DNA of 64,000 nt from AP-15 sp963833745 (GTDB lineage Bacteria; Pseudomonadota; Alphaproteobacteria; ATCC43930; CGMCC-115725). The notes under the pieces are model-generated. The model ran no database searches, had not been told where the DNA came from, and saw only the letters and a list, made by a program, of their open reading frames with translations. Made by a program: the position numbers and the translations under genes. Within the stretch, counting starts at the first letter, position 1; every line of letters begins with the position of its first letter. This document shows, piece after piece, positions 1 to 8,804 of this stretch. The stretch lies in the NCBI GenBank assembly GCA_963833745.1, contig CAWHZD010000005.1, forward strand, positions 186,001 through 250,000, in the 5' to 3' direction.

Positions 1-506
1 ACATAGCCGTCGGCGGTGCCGGTGTGGACGAAAAACCGGTTCGGCCAAGTCTGGCACGGCGCCGAAGCGTGCCAGCGGTCGCAGACGGCAAAGGCGCGCG
101 CGAGCTGGCTGATCACCGGCACCTGGTCGGGCGTGAAGTAATGCATTGTCGAATACGGGTCGGACGCGGGCGTCGTCGCCGGCTGACGCATGTAATTGTC
201 GACAAAACCGCCCATTGTCGGCGGGCCAGGGTTGGGCGCGCCGGTCTCGGTCAGCCCGTAGATCTGCATGTGTATGTCGGTGAACAGCTCGCCTGGGTCA
301 GGATCCGGAATGCATAGCGCGCGCGCCGTCACCGTCGGGTCGTTCCACACGCGGACCGGTTGCTGGGACCCGTCCGGCTGGTGCCAGATGTTGCTCTCGT
401 CGCCGCTTAGCCCGTCGAACCCGGGGCTTTTCGGGTAGAGCTTGCCGAGCATGCAGTCGAACGAGCGGTTCTCCAGCATCAGAACAACGACATGCCGGAT
501 CTCCAT
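1..506 (-). CDS. Phosphoesterase / phospholipase C family protein, 3' part cut off
   Basis: An open frame reads leftward from an ATG at 506 and leaves the window, so only about 168 N-terminal residues are visible. They begin MEIRHVVVLMLENRSFDCML, the N-terminal signature of the phosphoesterase family that holds bacterial phospholipase C and acid phosphatases; the E-N-R-S-F-D stretch contains family metal-site residues. Further on come a GPPTMGGFVDNY stretch and an FAVCDRWHASAPCQTWPNRFFVHTGTADGY-like stretch (quoted here as family context, split over residues about 135-168), typical of the same fold. No signal peptide is seen. Substrate cannot be told: phosphatidylcholine-type lipids are the family norm. 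It lies 90 bp downstream of the aconitase gene on the same strand. Confidence 0.85.
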   Translation of the reverse strand, partial: MEIRHVVVLMLENRSFDCMLGKLYPKSPGFDGLSGDESNIWHQPDGSQQPVRVWNDPTVTARALCIPDPDPGELFTDIHMQIYGLTETGAPNPGPPTMGGFVDNYMRQPATTPASDPYSTMHYFTPDQVPVISQLARAFAVCDRWHASAPCQTWPNRFFVHTGTADGY

Positions 507-596
507 GCTGTCCCCTTTCACGCGGTCGGTGCGGCGCTGGAGCTCAACTCGCCCCTCGCCCCAACGACAGCGTTAGCGGCTGGACGACAACCGTGC

Positions 597-2870
597 TCAG
601 TGATGGAACAGGTTGAGCGCCGAGCCCTTGCGGAACCATTCGAGCTGTGAGGCGCTGAAGGTGTGGTCGAGCTGCAGGGTTTCGGCGCTGCCGTCGGCGT
701 GCTTGATCCGGCATTCGACCGGCTGACCGGGCGCCATCTCCTCGAGACCGACGAGGCTGAGCCGGTCGTCGGCGCGAATGCGGTCGTAATCGGCCGGATC
801 CTGAAAGGTCAGCGCCAGTAAGCCCTGCTTTTTGAGGTTCGATTCGTGGATGCGGGCAAAGCTGCGGGCGATGACCGCGCACCCGCCCAACAGCCGCGGC
901 GACAGCGCGGCATGCTCGCGGCTCGAACCTTCGCCGTAATTGTGGTCGCCGACCGCCACCCATTTGACCCCGTGCGCCTTGTAGTCGCGGGCGATCTTCG
1001 AAACCATGACGCCTTTGTCGCCGGTCAGCACGTTGACCCCGGTCCCGGCCTCGCCGTTAAACGCGTTGGTCGCTCCCATGAACATGTTGTCGCTGAACTT
1101 GTCGAGATGGCCGCGGTAGCGCAGCCAGGGTCCCGCCGGCGAGATGTGGTCGGTCGTGGTCTTGCCCTGGGTCTTGATCAAGACCGGGCAGTCGACAAAG
1201 TCCTTGTGGTCCCAGGCGAGCCACGGTTCCATCAATTGCAGCCGCTCGCTGTTCGGCGCGACCTCCAATTTGATGGCGCTGCCGTCCGCCGGCGGAGAAA
1301 TGTAGGTCGCATGGCCGGCGTCGAAGCCGTGCGCCGGCACCTCGGGCGCGGCCTTTGGCGGGTCGAGCCGGAACGCCCTGCCCTGCGCGTCGGTCAGGCT
1401 GTCGGTCAGCGGGTTGAACGACAGCCTTCCGGCGAGCGCCATCGCGGTGACGATCTCCGGGCTGCCGATGAAGTTCATCGTCGTCGGCTCGCCGTCGTTG
1501 CGCCGCGGGAAATTGCGGTTGTACGAGGTCACGATGGTGTTCGGCACCGCACTTTCCGAGGCCGCCCGGCGCCACTGGCCGATGCACGGCCCGCAGGCAT
1601 TGGCCAAGACAGCGCCGTCGATGTCCTTCAAGGATTGCATCTGGCCGTCGCGCTCGATCGTCGCGCGCACCTGCTCGGAGCCCGGCGTGACCAGGAACGG
1701 CACGCCCGCCTTGATCCCGTGCGCCTTGGCCTGCTCGGCGACATCGGCGGAGCGGCTCATATCCTCATAGGAGGAGTTGGTGCAGCTGCCGATCAGCGCG
1801 GTCGAGATATGGTCGATGAACCCGTTCTTCGGGTCCGCGACCTCGGCGGCGAGCTTGGAGATCGGCCGCGCCCGGTCGGGCGAATGCGGGCCGACGATAT
1901 AGGGTTCGAGCTTTGACAGATCGAGCTCGACGACGGTGTCGTAGTATTTGCCGGGATCGGCTTCGACTTCCTTGTCGGGCTCGAGCAGATGCTGGTTCTG
2001 CTGAAACAGCGGCACCAGATCGGGCTTGCCGGTCGCGCGCAGATAGCGCGCCATGTGCTCGTCGGCCGGAAACATCGATGTCGTGGCGCCGAGCTCGGCC
2101 CCCATATTGGTGATCGTCGCCTTGCCGGTGGCGCTGATCGTGCGCGCTCCCGGGCCGATATACTCGACGATGGCGTTGGTGGCGCCCGAGACGGTCAGCT
2201 GGCCCGCGACATAGAGGATCACGTCCTTGGGTGCCGTCCACCCGTTAAGCCGGCCGGTCAGGTAGACCGCGATGTGCCGCGGGTAGAGCACTTCCCAGGG
2301 CAGCCCGGCGATGACTTCGACCGCGTCCGCGCCGCCGACGCCGACCGCGCAGGCGCCGAGGCCGCCGGCATTGGGCGTGTGCGAGTCGGTGCCGATGATC
2401 AGCTCGCCCGGAAAGGCGTAATTCTCCAATACGACCTGATGGATGATGCCGGCTCCCGGCCCCCAGAAGCCGAGCCCGTACTTGGCTGCGGCCGAGCGCA
2501 GAAAGTCGTAGACCTCCTTGTTTTCGGCCAGCAACTCGCGCAAATCGGCAGCGCCCTCGACCCGCGCCTGGATCAGGTGGTCGCAGTGGATCGTCGCCGC
2601 CACCGCAACCTTGTCGCGTCGCGTCTGCATGAACTGCAAGAGCCCGGTCTGGCCGAGCACGTCCTGAAACACCACCCGGTCGGGGCGCAGCATCAAATAG
2701 CTGTGACCCGGCTCAATGTCCTGATGTTCCGGGTCATCGAGATGACCGAGCAAGATCTTATCGGCCAAAGTCAACGGCTTGCCCAAGCGGCGGCGCACCA
2801 CGACGAGGTTGCGCGCCATCGTCTCGTAAATCTTGGCCGCCATTTCCGGAGTCAATTCGATCGAAACCAT
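597..2870 (-). CDS. Aconitate hydratase, mitochondrial-type (757 aa)
   Basis: Interconverts citrate and isocitrate through cis-aconitate in the TCA cycle, using a [4Fe-4S] cluster. The three cluster cysteines are visible: one in IGSCTNSSYEDM (near residue 361) and two in CGPCIGQW (near residue 424). The spacing and the CGPCIGQW form match mitochondrial aconitase and its bacterial relatives. At 757 residues it is shorter than the usual bacterial AcnA (about 890) and fits the mitochondrial size class. The C-terminal swivel domain (KTQGKTTTDHISPAGPW, then GEGSSREHAALSPR) is complete. The start MVSIELTPEMAAKIYE looks natural. No other TCA gene is next to it. Long open frames on the opposite strand are codon-bias shadows. 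Confidence 0.95.
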   Translation of the reverse strand: MVSIELTPEMAAKIYETMARNLVVVRRRLGKPLTLADKILLGHLDDPEHQDIEPGHSYLMLRPDRVVFQDVLGQTGLLQFMQTRRDKVAVAATIHCDHLIQARVEGAADLRELLAENKEVYDFLRSAAAKYGLGFWGPGAGIIHQVVLENYAFPGELIIGTDSHTPNAGGLGACAVGVGGADAVEVIAGLPWEVLYPRHIAVYLTGRLNGWTAPKDVILYVAGQLTVSGATNAIVEYIGPGARTISATGKATITNMGAELGATTSMFPADEHMARYLRATGKPDLVPLFQQNQHLLEPDKEVEADPGKYYDTVVELDLSKLEPYIVGPHSPDRARPISKLAAEVADPKNGFIDHISTALIGSCTNSSYEDMSRSADVAEQAKAHGIKAGVPFLVTPGSEQVRATIERDGQMQSLKDIDGAVLANACGPCIGQWRRAASESAVPNTIVTSYNRNFPRRNDGEPTTMNFIGSPEIVTAMALAGRLSFNPLTDSLTDAQGRAFRLDPPKAAPEVPAHGFDAGHATYISPPADGSAIKLEVAPNSERLQLMEPWLAWDHKDFVDCPVLIKTQGKTTTDHISPAGPWLRYRGHLDKFSDNMFMGATNAFNGEAGTGVNVLTGDKGVMVSKIARDYKAHGVKWVAVGDHNYGEGSSREHAALSPRLLGGCAVIARSFARIHESNLKKQGLLALTFQDPADYDRIRADDRLSLVGLEEMAPGQPVECRIKHADGSAETLQLDHTFSASQLEWFRKGSALNLFHH

Positions 2871-3083
2871 TGTCTAGCCTTTCTTGCCGATACTTGCAGG
2901 CGGCGGCGCGAGTAGGATTTCGTCTACGTCACGAAAGAAAACCGCGGCCCGACCCCAAGATTCGGGATGCCCGAGGGTGCAAGCGCGGATGATGCCCGAT
3001 GCCGCTGCAACCGTCCAGGGAATCTTCGGTGGTGCAAACTGGCTGGATCGGGCGGATCCTGAAGCGACCCGGCGGCTCGCGGA

Positions 3084-4544
3084 TCAGCGCGCGGTGGCGT
3101 ATTCGGGGGCAGCCGCGGACTTTTCGGGTCGCGCCGCTGCGAAGCGCAGCGCAAACACGGCGCCGCCGCCGGGCCTGTCGTCGACCGAGACCTGGGCGCC
3201 GTGCATCTCGGCGATGCGCGCCACGATCGCCAGACCAAGCCCGGCATTGCCGCCGCGCCGCCGGTCGCGCCGCCAGAACCGCTGAAAGATATGCGCGCGT
3301 TCGGCTTTCGGCACCCCCGGCCCGCGGTCAAGAACGCTGATTGTCCCTTCGGCCGCCACCACCAGCTCGACCGTCGTGCCGCGGGCGGTGTGAGCCAGGG
3401 CGTTCTCGACGAGATTGCGCACGGCGCGGGCGATGGCGTCGCCATTGCCCCGTACCCTGACCGGGCGGCGCGCGCCGGTCACCGACAAGGTCTTGTCCTG
3501 CGACAGAGCGAGTGGCGCAAGAAAGGCCGCGACTTCGGCGGCGATTGCGGCGATGTCGGCGGTCTCGCCCTCGGCGACAAAGAAACTCTCGAGTTCCGAG
3601 ATCTCCAGCAGCTGATTGACCAGCCGGCTCATGCTCTCGACGTCATGACGCAGCGGCTCGGCCACCTCGCGATCTTCGATCATGTCGATCTGGGTGCGCA
3701 GGATTGCGAGCGGCGTGCGCAGCTCGTGCGCGGCATCGGCGGTAAACTCGCGCTGCGCGCGGAAACCGGCATCCAGCCGGTGAAGGGCATGATTGACCGC
3801 GCGCACCAGCGGCAGGACCTCGCGCGGCATGTCGGCCTCCGGCAGTCTCAGTTCGATCCGGTCGGGGTTGATTTCTTCGGCCAGCCTCGACGCAGCGACG
3901 ATCGGCTGCATTGCACGCCGGAAAATGGCGACATCGATGATCAGCAGCAACAGCAAGAGCGGCGCTGTTATCCAGCCGACATGCGTAAGAAACTGGGCGA
4001 CGACATCGTCGATCAGCACGTCGCGATGGAGAACATCCTCGACAACCTGGACGACGACAGGCCGACCGTGGGAATCGGCTGCCAGCGTCGCCCCGTAGAG
4101 TGCGGCGCCATAGCGGTCTTGGCGAAAAAATTCGACCGGGCCGCCTTCCTGGCGAACCGGCGCGATCGCCCCAACACGATCTTGCTGGAAATACTCGACG
4201 CTTCCGCGCTCCGGCCGAATATCGGTAATCGCTCGATTACCCGGCAGCGAGGAGAATAATATCCCACCGGCGCCGTCGATCACGGCATAGGCGGCGCGCC
4301 CATAGCCTTGCGAATAAAATTCGGCGAGGCTTGGCGGCAGCGACAACCGCAGCGTCCCGTCCGGTGCCGTCGAAAGATATCGCACGATCTCGGCGGCCTG
4401 ATCACGCAAGGCCTGATGGTGCAATTGCTCGACCGCTTCTCTGAGCACCAGGAACAGCGCCACCGGCATGCATATCGACGTGGCCACGATCGCGGCGACG
4501 TGCAGGGCGACGATCCGTGAGACGACCGACCGGAAGCGGATCAC
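3084..4544 (-). CDS. Two-component sensor histidine kinase
   Basis: Membrane sensor kinase that should phosphorylate the response regulator encoded just upstream. A transmembrane helix lies at about residues 12-35, a periplasmic sensor at 36-190, a second helix at 191-208, then HAMP. The dimerisation helix contains AAHELRTPLA with the phosphorylated His near residue 273. The ATPase domain shows NLVENALAHT (N box), a DRGPGVP stretch (G1) and GLGLAIVARIAEMHGA (G2). The periplasmic part carries an internal repeat, VEYFQQDRVGA then VEFFRQDRYGA, 21 residues apart. The start is GTG at 4544. The regulator's TGA ends at 4546, so the two are almost certainly translationally coupled. The ligand is unknown; the overall type resembles QseC/TctE-like kinases. 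Confidence 0.93.
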   Translation of the reverse strand: MIRFRSVVSRIVALHVAAIVATSICMPVALFLVLREAVEQLHHQALRDQAAEIVRYLSTAPDGTLRLSLPPSLAEFYSQGYGRAAYAVIDGAGGILFSSLPGNRAITDIRPERGSVEYFQQDRVGAIAPVRQEGGPVEFFRQDRYGAALYGATLAADSHGRPVVVQVVEDVLHRDVLIDDVVAQFLTHVGWITAPLLLLLLIIDVAIFRRAMQPIVAASRLAEEINPDRIELRLPEADMPREVLPLVRAVNHALHRLDAGFRAQREFTADAAHELRTPLAILRTQIDMIEDREVAEPLRHDVESMSRLVNQLLEISELESFFVAEGETADIAAIAAEVAAFLAPLALSQDKTLSVTGARRPVRVRGNGDAIARAVRNLVENALAHTARGTTVELVVAAEGTISVLDRGPGVPKAERAHIFQRFWRRDRRRGGNAGLGLAIVARIAEMHGAQVSVDDRPGGGAVFALRFAAARPEKSAAAPEYATAR

Positions 4545-4545
4545 C

Positions 4546-5220
4546 TCATTTTCTCTCGGAGATCAGATACCCCACTCCACGCAACGTGTGGATTTGTACC
4601 GAGGCGTCGACCTCGGCGAGGCGCTTGCGCAGCCGATGGATGTAAACCTCGATCGCGTTGGAGCCGATTTCCTGCGACAAACCGTAGAGGTTGCCCTCGA
4701 GCAGGTTTTTGCCCACGACGCGCCCGCTGCGGCGCAGCAGATGCTCGAGCACGGCGATTTCGCGCGGCGAGAAAAAAATCGGCTCCTCCCCGACAAAGAC
4801 CTGACGGGCGACCGTGTCGAGTGTCAGGTTGCCAAGTTCCAGCGGGACGCCCAGCAGGTTGCCGGGCCGCCGCAGCAATGCACGCAGACGGGCGATCAGC
4901 TCCTCGAGCGCAAACGGTTTGACCAGATAATCGTCAGCGCCGCTGCCCAAGCCGTTGACGCGGTCTTTGAGGCTGCCGCGCGCGGTCAGGATCAGAACCG
5001 GCGTGGCATCGCGGCGGCGGCGCATCGCGGCCAGAACGTCGAGCCCGTCGGTGTCCGGCAGGCCGAGGTCAAGGACGACGATTTCAAAGCGGTTCGTCTC
5101 GAGCACCGCCGTCGCGTCGGCTGCGGTGCCAAGGACGTCGACAACAAAACCGGCTGCGGCCAGGCCGCGCTTCAGCAACTCGGCAAAGCGCTCGTTGTCT
5201 TCGATCAACAGCAACCGCAT
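4546..5220 (-). CDS. OmpR/PhoB-family response regulator
   Basis: DNA-binding response regulator of 224 residues, partner of the downstream kinase. The receiver domain starts MRLLLIEDNERFAELLK (acidic pair D8/N9 region). Its phospho-acceptor Asp is in VVLDLGLPDTDG, and the conserved Lys is in DDYLVKPFALEEL. The C-terminal winged helix (about 125-224) has SPREIAVLEHLLRRSGRVV and the recognition-helix region IEVYIHRLRKRL. It resembles TctD/QseB regulators. The two genes form an operon, with the kinase starting 1-2 bases after this stop. The upstream region holds an 18-bp tandem duplication that could change promoter spacing. The target genes are not evident from the neighbourhood. Confidence 0.95.
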   Translation of the reverse strand: MRLLLIEDNERFAELLKRGLAAAGFVVDVLGTAADATAVLETNRFEIVVLDLGLPDTDGLDVLAAMRRRRDATPVLILTARGSLKDRVNGLGSGADDYLVKPFALEELIARLRALLRRPGNLLGVPLELGNLTLDTVARQVFVGEEPIFFSPREIAVLEHLLRRSGRVVGKNLLEGNLYGLSQEIGSNAIEVYIHRLRKRLAEVDASVQIHTLRGVGYLISERK

Positions 5221-5251
5221 CGAGTTTTCCTCGTCGGCCCGCTCGGGTCTC

Positions 5252-5287
5252 TCGGCTCGGTCGAGTCTTTCGGCTCGGTCGAGTCTT
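5252..5287. repeat. 18-bp exact tandem duplication upstream of the response regulator
   Basis: The unit TCGGCTCGGTCGAGTCTT occurs twice, head to tail and without mismatch, 30-65 bp upstream of the response-regulator start. A third, degraded partial copy (GCTCGGGTCTC) precedes it. It lies in the putative leader or promoter region of the two-component operon. Confidence 0.9.
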
Positions 5288-5420
5288 ATAGACCACGTAA
5301 TCCTATACGGTAAGCCGCTGACGCTCCGATGATCCCGTCTTTGGGCGAATCGAGTACGATCGGCGGCGCCCGCGGTGTGCCGAGACGGTTACGCGGGCAG
5401 CGCTCTTATCGAATCTTGGT

Positions 5421-6296
5421 TCAGATCGCGTCGAGCTGCCAGGCGACGTCGTTGCCGATGCCCCACAGATAGCCCACATCGGCCTGACCGACGAGAACGT
5501 AGGCACGCCCCTGATGCCGCCAATAAAGCATGTTGACATCCTGCCGGCGATCAAAGCTGGGCGCGATATCGGGCTGCTTCGACGATCCGATGATTAGCGC
5601 CATCGGTCCTATCGCCTTGTTGTCGGTGGTGTAGACGAGTTGCGCCGCCGGGCGGCCATCGACGACAACAAGCCGTGCGCCGCGGAAATTCAGTCCCCAT
5701 GGTTTTAGGTCCGGCAGGCGCACCTGCTGCGTCAAGCTTTGGCTGATCTTTTGCAGCGCCTCTTGGGTATCGCCGTTCGCGGGAACATCGATCAGGGCAT
5801 TATCGCCGGCTGCGACAAACAGCTTGAAATAACCGGCGGCGTTGTCGAGCCACAGATTGTTGGCAACGGCGGCCGCGATCGCCGGGGGCGTCGCGCCGCC
5901 GGCGACGTTGACGGGCAGGAGCTTGCCGACGCCGAAATAGGCCGAACCGCCGCCGACGAGAAAGCCGAGGAGCGAGGCCGCGACAGGCAGAGCGAGGCGT
6001 CGCCTGAGCCGTGGCCCGCCATGCACCGCGCCGCGCCCGGGCGAAAACGCCAGGATGCGGGCGCCGGTCTGCGCCGCCGTCTCGCCGCGGGCGGCGGCGA
6101 TCAGCCGGTCCGGCAGGGGTTCGTGCAAAACCTCGAGGTAGGCGTCGCGCAGCAGCGCGGTCGATTGGGCGAGTGCCGCGAGTTTGTCGCGTGCGGGGGG
6201 ATCGCTGTCGAGCCAAGCCTCGATATCGCGTCGTTCCGCGGGATCGATCTCGCCGTCGAGATAAGCGACGAGACGGTCGTCACTGTACCTCGACAT
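5421..6296 (-). CDS. Membrane-anchored anti-sigma factor
   Basis: Probable inhibitor of the ECF sigma factor encoded just upstream. From the ATG at 6296 the protein is 291 residues: a cytosolic N-terminus beginning MSRYSDDRLVAYLDGEIDPA (an anti-sigma-domain-like helix pair, without the HxxxCxxC zinc motif), one membrane helix at about 101-122 (LALPVAASLLGFLVGG), then a periplasmic domain of about 170 residues. The start was chosen because GGCAGGAGTAGGAAAG, a good ribosome site, sits just before it; an in-frame ATG 18 bases earlier has no such site. The gene overlaps the sigma-factor stop by 17 bases, so the pair is coupled. The signal sensed is unknown. Confidence 0.85.
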   Translation of the reverse strand: MSRYSDDRLVAYLDGEIDPAERRDIEAWLDSDPPARDKLAALAQSTALLRDAYLEVLHEPLPDRLIAAARGETAAQTGARILAFSPGRGAVHGGPRLRRRLALPVAASLLGFLVGGGSAYFGVGKLLPVNVAGGATPPAIAAAVANNLWLDNAAGYFKLFVAAGDNALIDVPANGDTQEALQKISQSLTQQVRLPDLKPWGLNFRGARLVVVDGRPAAQLVYTTDNKAIGPMALIIGSSKQPDIAPSFDRRQDVNMLYWRHQGRAYVLVGQADVGYLWGIGNDVAWQLDAI

Positions 6297-6867
6297 CTTT
6301 CCTACTCCTGCCAATACCCGCGCCGGCTTCGAGCTGTGTCTGCAGCGCCGTGCGAGCCCGCGCGAGGCGGCTCATGATCGTGCCGACCGGAACCTGAACC
6401 ACTTCGGCCGCCTCCCTGTAGCTGAGCCCCTCCACCGTGACCAGCAACAGCGCCGCCCGCTGGTCCGGCGGGAGGCGGTCGACGGCACGGCGAACTTCAC
6501 CCAGTGCCAGCCGCGCTTCGACCCGCCGCACCGCCTCGTCCGAGCCCAATCGGCTTTCGACGATTTCGGCCTCCTCCTTGCGCACGCTGCGTGCACGGAT
6601 CTGATCGATCCAGATCGTCTGTACGATGCGGAACATCCAGCTGTCGAAACGGGTACCCTCCTGAAACTGATGCCGCCGGGCGAGCGCACGTTCGCAAGCC
6701 GCCTGCACGAGATCATCGGCCTCGACCATCGAGCCGGTCAGCCCACGCGCAAATCGACGCAACCGAGGAAGCATCGCAATCAGCTGGTCGCTAAACCGGC
6801 CGATTTTCGCGTCTTCGTCCACGGCGGGCTTTGCCGGCGATTCCGCCGATCTCGGCCTCAGCGACAA
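6280..6867 (-). CDS. ECF-type RNA polymerase sigma factor
   Basis: Extracytoplasmic-function sigma factor of about 195 residues. Region 2 is seen in LPRLRRFARGLTGSMVEADDLVQAACERAL and the following FDSWMFRIVQTIWIDQIRAR part (each quoted within family context). Region 4 is seen in LPPDQRAALLLVTVEGLSYR and EAAEVVQVPVGTIMSRLARA. The start chosen is TTG at 6867, because AGGAGG lies 4 bases before it. GTG at 6822 is the alternative and has no ribosome site. An ATG far upstream at 7080 would add an atypical Arg-rich tail. It overlaps its anti-sigma gene by 17 bp. Alphaproteobacterial pairs of this kind usually serve envelope or oxidative stress; the regulon cannot be read from the window. Confidence 0.9.
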   Translation of the reverse strand: MSLRPRSAESPAKPAVDEDAKIGRFSDQLIAMLPRLRRFARGLTGSMVEADDLVQAACERALARRHQFQEGTRFDSWMFRIVQTIWIDQIRARSVRKEEAEIVESRLGSDEAVRRVEARLALGEVRRAVDRLPPDQRAALLLVTVEGLSYREAAEVVQVPVGTIMSRLARARTALQTQLEAGAGIGRSRKDVEVQ

Positions 6868-7183
6868 CGCACCTCCTGCAAGATTATTCCGTGGCGCGGC
6901 ACCGCCGCCGGTCCGCGAATCCACGCCTCGCTTCGATCTCGCCCCCGTTATACGCCCCCGCGCCGAGCGATACCCCAGAATACCTAGCACGTCGGCGGAA
7001 TAAGGCGACAGCGTGACGTTTTGGATGTCGCTCAACCGCAGGCGGCCCGCCATCGGGGTTTGCAGTCGAGCGCACGGCACAACCCCGCTGCGCGGATATT
7101 GCGCCGGGTTCGCTCTTCACAAACCGCGGCCCGCGCGGCATTGTGCGGCGCCCACCGTCTGGCCAGTCAGGAACTTCTGCTCG
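6868..7183. other. Divergent intergenic region between sigma factor and pntAA
   Basis: About 316 bp without a supported gene separate the leftward sigma/anti-sigma pair from the rightward transhydrogenase operon, so it must hold both promoters. A weak rightward ECF-like match (GGAAT, 15 bases, CGTT at about 6996-7019) is present but not convincing. Confidence 0.5.
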
Positions 7184-8368
7184 ATGAAGGTTGCCGTCGT
7201 CAAGGAAAGGCGCCCGCATGAGCGCCGCGTGGCGGCGTCGCCCGACACCGTCAAGCGAATGGCCGCAATGGGGCTCGCCGTCGCCGCCGAAAGCGGTGCC
7301 GGCGAAAGTGCCGGCTTCAGCGATGCGGCGTTCGCTGCGGCGGGCGCCACAATCGCCGCGAACGCCGCGGCGGCGTTCGGCGACGCCGATATCGTGCTCA
7401 AGGTCCAGCGCCCGCTGATTGACGCAGACGGCGGGATCGACGAGCTCCAGACGATGAAGCGCGGCGCCGCGCTGATCGGCATGCTGCAACCGTTGCAGAA
7501 CCCGCAGGACGCCAAGGCCTATGCCGGTGCCGGGATCAGCGCCTTTGCGATGGAGCTGGTGCCGCGGATTACCCGCGCGCAGGCGATGGACGTGCTGTCC
7601 TCGCAGGCCAATCTGGCTGGCTACAAGGCGGTGATCGACGCTGCCGACGAATTCGGCCGCGCCTTCCCGATGATGATGACCGCGGCGGGGACGATCAAGG
7701 CGGCGCGGGTGCTGGTCATGGGCGCCGGCGTCGCCGGGTTGCAGGCGATCGCCACCGCCCGGCGCCTCGGCGCGATCGTCTCCGCCACCGATGTACGCGC
7801 CGCCGCCAAAGAGCAGGTCGAGAGCCTCGGCGCCGCCTTCATCTCGGTCGATGACGAGGCCGCCCGCTCGGGCGAAACCGCCGGCGGCTATGCCCGTGAA
7901 ATGGGCGAGGATTATCAGCGCCGCCAGCGCGAAAAGATTACCGAGGCGCTGAAGCGCACCGATGTCGTGATCTGCACCGCGCTGATCCCGGGGCGCCAGG
8001 CGCCGGTGCTGCTGACCCGCGCGATGGTCGCCGAGATGGGGCCGGGCTCGGTCATCGTCGATCTCGCGGTCGAGGCGGGCGGCAATGTCGAGGGCAGCCG
8101 TCCGGGCGAGACCGTAACCACCGCAAACGGCGTCACCGTCATCGGCCATCTGAACGTGCCGTCGCGCATCGCCGCCGATGCGAGTGCGCTCTACGCCCGT
8201 AATCTTCTGTCGTTCTTGGCGCTGATCGTCGACAAGGACGGCCGCCTGGCGATCGACGCCGACGACGAGATCATCAAGGCGACCCTGCTCACCCGCGACG
8301 GGGCAATCGTCAACCCGGCGCTGATGCCCGCCCCCGAGGTGGCTCCGGCCCCAGTCTCGAACAACTGA
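7184..8368 (+). CDS. pntAA: NAD(P) transhydrogenase subunit alpha part 1 (NAD-binding domain I)
   Basis: The soluble dI component (394 aa) of proton-translocating transhydrogenase, which binds NAD(H) at the cytoplasmic face. It starts MKVAVVKERRPHERRVAASP, the alanine-dehydrogenase/PntA N-terminal motif. It has the mobile-loop and Rossmann elements VLVMGAGVAGLQAIATARRLGA and the RQDRK-type loop region near SGETAGGYAREMGEDY. The ATG at 7184 was chosen; open frame upstream is untranslated leader. The three-gene split (alpha1, alpha2, beta) is the Rhodospirillum rubrum arrangement, unlike the fused PntA of E. coli. pntAB follows after 11 bp. Confidence 0.96.
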   Translation: MKVAVVKERRPHERRVAASPDTVKRMAAMGLAVAAESGAGESAGFSDAAFAAAGATIAANAAAAFGDADIVLKVQRPLIDADGGIDELQTMKRGAALIGMLQPLQNPQDAKAYAGAGISAFAMELVPRITRAQAMDVLSSQANLAGYKAVIDAADEFGRAFPMMMTAAGTIKAARVLVMGAGVAGLQAIATARRLGAIVSATDVRAAAKEQVESLGAAFISVDDEAARSGETAGGYAREMGEDYQRRQREKITEALKRTDVVICTALIPGRQAPVLLTRAMVAEMGPGSVIVDLAVEAGGNVEGSRPGETVTTANGVTVIGHLNVPSRIAADASALYARNLLSFLALIVDKDGRLAIDADDEIIKATLLTRDGAIVNPALMPAPEVAPAPVSNN

Positions 8369-8379
8369 CGGAGAACCGG

Positions 8380-8793
8380 ATGGCAGACCCCGCCTCGCTG
8401 GCCGAGCGCGCCAGAGAGCTCGCCGGCGACGCCGGCCGGCTGGCGCATGATCTTCAGGCCTTGGCCTACCAGATCGCCGTCCAGTCCCCGGCGGCAGGCA
8501 CAACCGCGAGCGGCGTGCCGTTTGTCTACGAGCTGACGATCTTCGTGCTCGCGGTCTTTGTCGGCTACCACGTGGTATGGCGGGTGACGCCGGCATTGCA
8601 TTCGCCGCTGATGAGCGTCACCAACGCCATTTCGAGCGTGATCATCGTCGGCGCGCTGATCGCCGCCGGCCCGGCTGGCGTCAGCTTTGCAAAAGTCATG
8701 GGGTTCGTCGCGGTCGCACTCGCTTCGGTCAACATCTTTGGCGGCTTTATCGTGACCCAGCGCATGCTGCAGATGTACCAGCGCAAGAAATAA
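8380..8793 (+). CDS. pntAB: NAD(P) transhydrogenase subunit alpha part 2 (membrane part)
   Basis: Small membrane subunit (137 aa) that forms part of domain II, the proton channel of transhydrogenase. After a cytosolic N-terminus of about 45 residues there are three predicted helices: ELTIFVLAVFVGYHVVWRV, NAISSVIIVGALIAAG and VMGFVAVALASVNIFGGFIV. It ends with the family's typical QRMLQMYQRKK. The ribosome site GACGGAGAACCGG precedes the ATG. It is the middle gene of a compact operon, with 11 bp to pntAA and 11 bp to pntB. Confidence 0.95.
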   Translation: MADPASLAERARELAGDAGRLAHDLQALAYQIAVQSPAAGTTASGVPFVYELTIFVLAVFVGYHVVWRVTPALHSPLMSVTNAISSVIIVGALIAAGPAGVSFAKVMGFVAVALASVNIFGGFIVTQRMLQMYQRKK

Positions 8794-8804
8794 CGAGGCG
8801 GCTT

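Noticed and set aside
846..2915. Long open frames opposite the aconitase gene
   Set aside because: High GC opens the antisense frames. The minus-strand product is a complete aconitase with cluster cysteines, and the antisense products are Arg/Gly-rich with no family features.
5303..5420. Small gene between the anti-sigma and response-regulator genes
   Set aside because: No ribosome site and no plausible codon use; it looks like ordinary leader DNA.
6996..7019. Possible ECF-type promoter (GGAAT-N15-CGTT) before pntAA
   Set aside because: Spacing and the fifth base differ from the usual GGAAC-N16/17-CGTT, and no second copy lies before the sigma operon.
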